Source: Polytrichum commune
Lineage: Eukaryota > Streptophyta > Polytrichopsida > Polytrichales > Polytrichaceae
Reading direction: 5' to 3'
Length of the DNA stretch: 60,000 nt
NCBI GenBank assembly: GCA_950295325.1
Contig: OX485809.1
Location: 29,962,144-30,022,143, forward strand
Part shown: positions 58,183 to 60,000 of the stretch, in pieces
Layout of the letters: each line of letters starts with the position of its first letter
How positions within the stretch are numbered: the stretch's first letter is position 1
Translations under genes and position numbers: made by a program
Notes under the pieces: model-generated
Database searches by the model: none
What the model was told of the DNA's origin: nothing
What the model saw: only the letters and a program-made list of their open reading frames with translations

Positions 58183-58397
58183 TACCCTAGTAGGGATCAT
58201 GGCCAAGGCTAGACGCCCACCTCTTTGGTCTGGGCCCCTATCAATGATACATGAGATAAAACCGTAATAATTTGTATTATAGCATATTGTTTTTATTTTA
58301 TTTTTGGAACATTTGATATTAGCATCAAAGGCTCCAAATTAGTCTAGAAAGACCCACTTGAAATTAATAAACTACAAACATATGGGGGGGGGGGGGG

Positions 58398-59290
58398 CAC
58401 GGGTAGATCACTCTAAGGCATTTTTGTGCACCACGTGCGGCTGGGGGTTTTTTGTTTTGGGGCTATTTACCTTCAAGGGCTGAATTAAAGCCTCCCTGTA
58501 ATTACTTAAATTTCAAAAATGGCCCATTTGTTTGCACCCTTCCATTACTTATATTGTCCAAGTCATTGCAATTTTTTGTACTCTATATTCCTTTTAAGTA
58601 ATAAAAGCTAATTTATTTCCTAACGCAATTGACGAGTGTTGAGGGAAGCATGGAAACAAAGAAGAGTGCAAACAATAATACCATTGCATACAAAGTTATG
58701 AAGAAAACACATAGGAGACCATAGCAAAGCAATACCATTGCAAACACTGTTATGATGAAAACACATAGGAGACCATAGCAAAGTAATACCATTGCAAACA
58801 CTGTTATGATGAAAACACATAGGAGATGCCAGCACAAATACCATAGCAGTCATTGCAATGCAAGTGACCAAAAACATAGAGCATAGATAGTAAAGCGGGT
58901 TTAGAATTTACAATTTAGGGTGGAGTCCACAATGTTACAGCGCATACAAAATAACCCCAAGTACACCACAAATAGGGTAAGGGTGGAAACAGAGGAAAAA
59001 TGTCCGTGTGTTCACAAACACAACATGCAGTTTACAAAATGCTGACCCAAACTCATCAGAAAAAACTAAACATACCTTCTAGGATCCTTATCTTTAGCCC
59101 CTATATTAATTTTACAAAAAATAATGGCCCACGTTTTATGTCCATCTAACTTACTTATAATGGGATTGTCTACATTTAATGGCCCCTTCATTATTTGGAA
59201 TTCATTTATAATTTTTATTTCAAATGATTTTAATCCTCTCTATATTATGCCGCACGTCGTTTTTAAGATGCACTAAGTGATCTACCCGTG
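58398..59290. mobile_element. CACGGG-family non-autonomous element, copy 2, 893 bp
   Basis: Both ends begin CACGGGTAGATCACT when read inward, followed by an ACGTGCGGC motif about 28 bases further, as in copy 1 (40382-40793). It lies in a G run (G before the left end, GGGGG after the right), so its target duplication cannot be fixed. About twice as long as copy 1. Non-coding apart from repeat ORFs. Confidence 0.88.
58645..58830. repeat. Three tandem 60-bp repeats inside the CACGGG element
   Basis: The unit AATACCATTGCAAACACTGT, TATGATGAAAACACATAGGA, GACCATAGCAAAG occurs three times with few changes. A minus ORF of 85 codons across it is a repeat by-product. Confidence 0.92.
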
Positions 59291-59385
59291 GGGGGCATGT
59301 TTTTAGTACTATACCCCTTTACCTTGGTCATAGTGGTGGGGGTCTAGCTCAAAAAGGTGGGCGTCTAGCCCTAGCCAGTAGGGAT

Positions 59386-60000
59386 GGCCTTACATTTATA
59401 ATTATCAATGGCTTTCATTTTATGAGAACTTTGGCATTAGCAACCAAATTACTTGGCACTTGTGAGCTCGGGGAAAAAAAGTGGTAGACAATTTGGTGCT
59501 CTCACTCTTCTTAACATGACACTTACTAGGTTACTTTGGAATCATGCCATCCCAACCCGTTACACTCATGCATATGAATTCATGTCTTGGGCCAATATGC
59601 ATTTTTTGCTCAACATGTCACCGGCCATTTTAGAACTATGTCAACAACCATACACCCTCACCGCTCTTAATAAGTCTCAAAATGTGTAGTGGATGTTTGA
59701 GTGGTATATGAAAAAGTTTATGGTTACATGTTTATTTTGTATTGATTTGAAGGTATCTAATTGCAAATTGTAGCCAAGAAACAAAATCCATAAAAAACCA
59801 CAAAGAGGAGCTTGTGGAGGGATCTAGTGATTGTACCCATTAAGGTAGAGGGTGCTAAAACCAACACCTATAAACGCCTCCCAATCACCAACACTCTATT
59901 GCCTTGAAGCGTTCCCCATGGTGTAGGAGTGTATGGACCCACGGAGTGACGCTTTTAGGCGCCATTAGTGACGCCACCTCAAAGCGACCTCCACTACCTC
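59386..60000. other. Window end, nothing recognised
   Basis: A 78-codon plus ORF (59453-59689) has no motif. The last 120 bases are GC-richer and carry GGCGCCATTAGTGACGCC-like text; a gene or element could continue beyond the window. Confidence 0.35.

Larger units (their letters stand above)
58198..59376. mobile_element. Short MULE-like element split by another insertion
   Basis: AGTAGGGAT (9 bases) occurs at 58189-58197 and 59377-59385. Just inside, GGCCAAGGCTAGACGCCCAC (left) and, from the right, GGCTAGGGCTAGACGCCCAC form the inverted ends. A 9-bp duplication is typical of Mutator-like elements. Without the internal CACGGG element only about 286 bases remain. Confidence 0.75.

Noticed and set aside
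58613-58877. Minus ORF with three repeats of a hydrophobic 20-mer, resembling a membrane protein
   Set aside because: It is a 60-bp tandem repeat (multiple of three) within a transposon, so the frame stays open by arithmetic.

Overview
The window is nuclear DNA of a land plant. Its genes are split by GT-AG introns with plant-type borders, its proteins are plant families (a chloroplast-lumen cyclophilin, a PADRE/DUF4228 protein, a plant-type PEX11, a GH5 mannanase), and its tRNA genes have eukaryotic internal promoter boxes. AT-rich, repeat-filled spacers of 5-15 kb and moderate introns suggest a non-flowering plant, possibly a moss or other bryophyte, but that is inference from overall look, not proof.

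Genes supported, with exon structures worked out by hand: CYP37-like cyclophilin (minus, 3 exons, 484 aa); PADRE-domain protein (minus, intronless, 201 aa); PEX11 (minus, 7 exons, 243 aa); diphthine methyl ester synthase DPH5 (plus, 6 exons, 272 aa); an FAD/NAD(P)-dependent oxidoreductase with an Arg-rich presequence (plus, 2 exons, 412 aa); a small conserved protein of unknown function (minus, 3 exons, 173 aa); and an endo-beta-mannanase (minus, 5 exons, 473 aa, one GC-AG intron). One hypothetical ORF near 52 kb is weakly supported. Eight tRNA genes are present: three tRNA-Arg(CCT)/tRNA-Val(CAC) pairs, one of them inverted, and two tRNA-Arg(TCT) copies.

Layout: 1-14 kb is a minus-strand gene cluster (CYP37, PADRE, PEX11). 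14-25 kb is gene-free and holds small transposons and decayed ORFs. 25-34 kb carries DPH5 and the oxidoreductase, separated by a LINE relic and a 1.3-kb foldback element. 35-39 kb is the tRNA-pair region around the 173-aa gene. 39-51 kb is minisatellites, a decayed hAT transposase gene, non-autonomous elements and the tRNA-Arg(TCT) duplication. 53-57 kb is the mannanase, and 58-59 kb is a nest of transposons.

Two themes stand out. First, many short non-autonomous DNA transposons can be delimited to the base, several with clear 8-bp hAT-type target duplications, including a family (ends CACGGGTAGATCACT) with two copies here. Second, local tandem duplication of gene-edge DNA recurs: copies of an exon end with its splice donor in a CYP37 intron, a copied PADRE start-codon region, tandem repeats in DPH5 and PEX11 introns and upstream of the mannanase. 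The genes are housekeeping or metabolic and do not form an obvious joint pathway. I did not find a convincing new multi-gene system; the novelty is in the repeats and element families.
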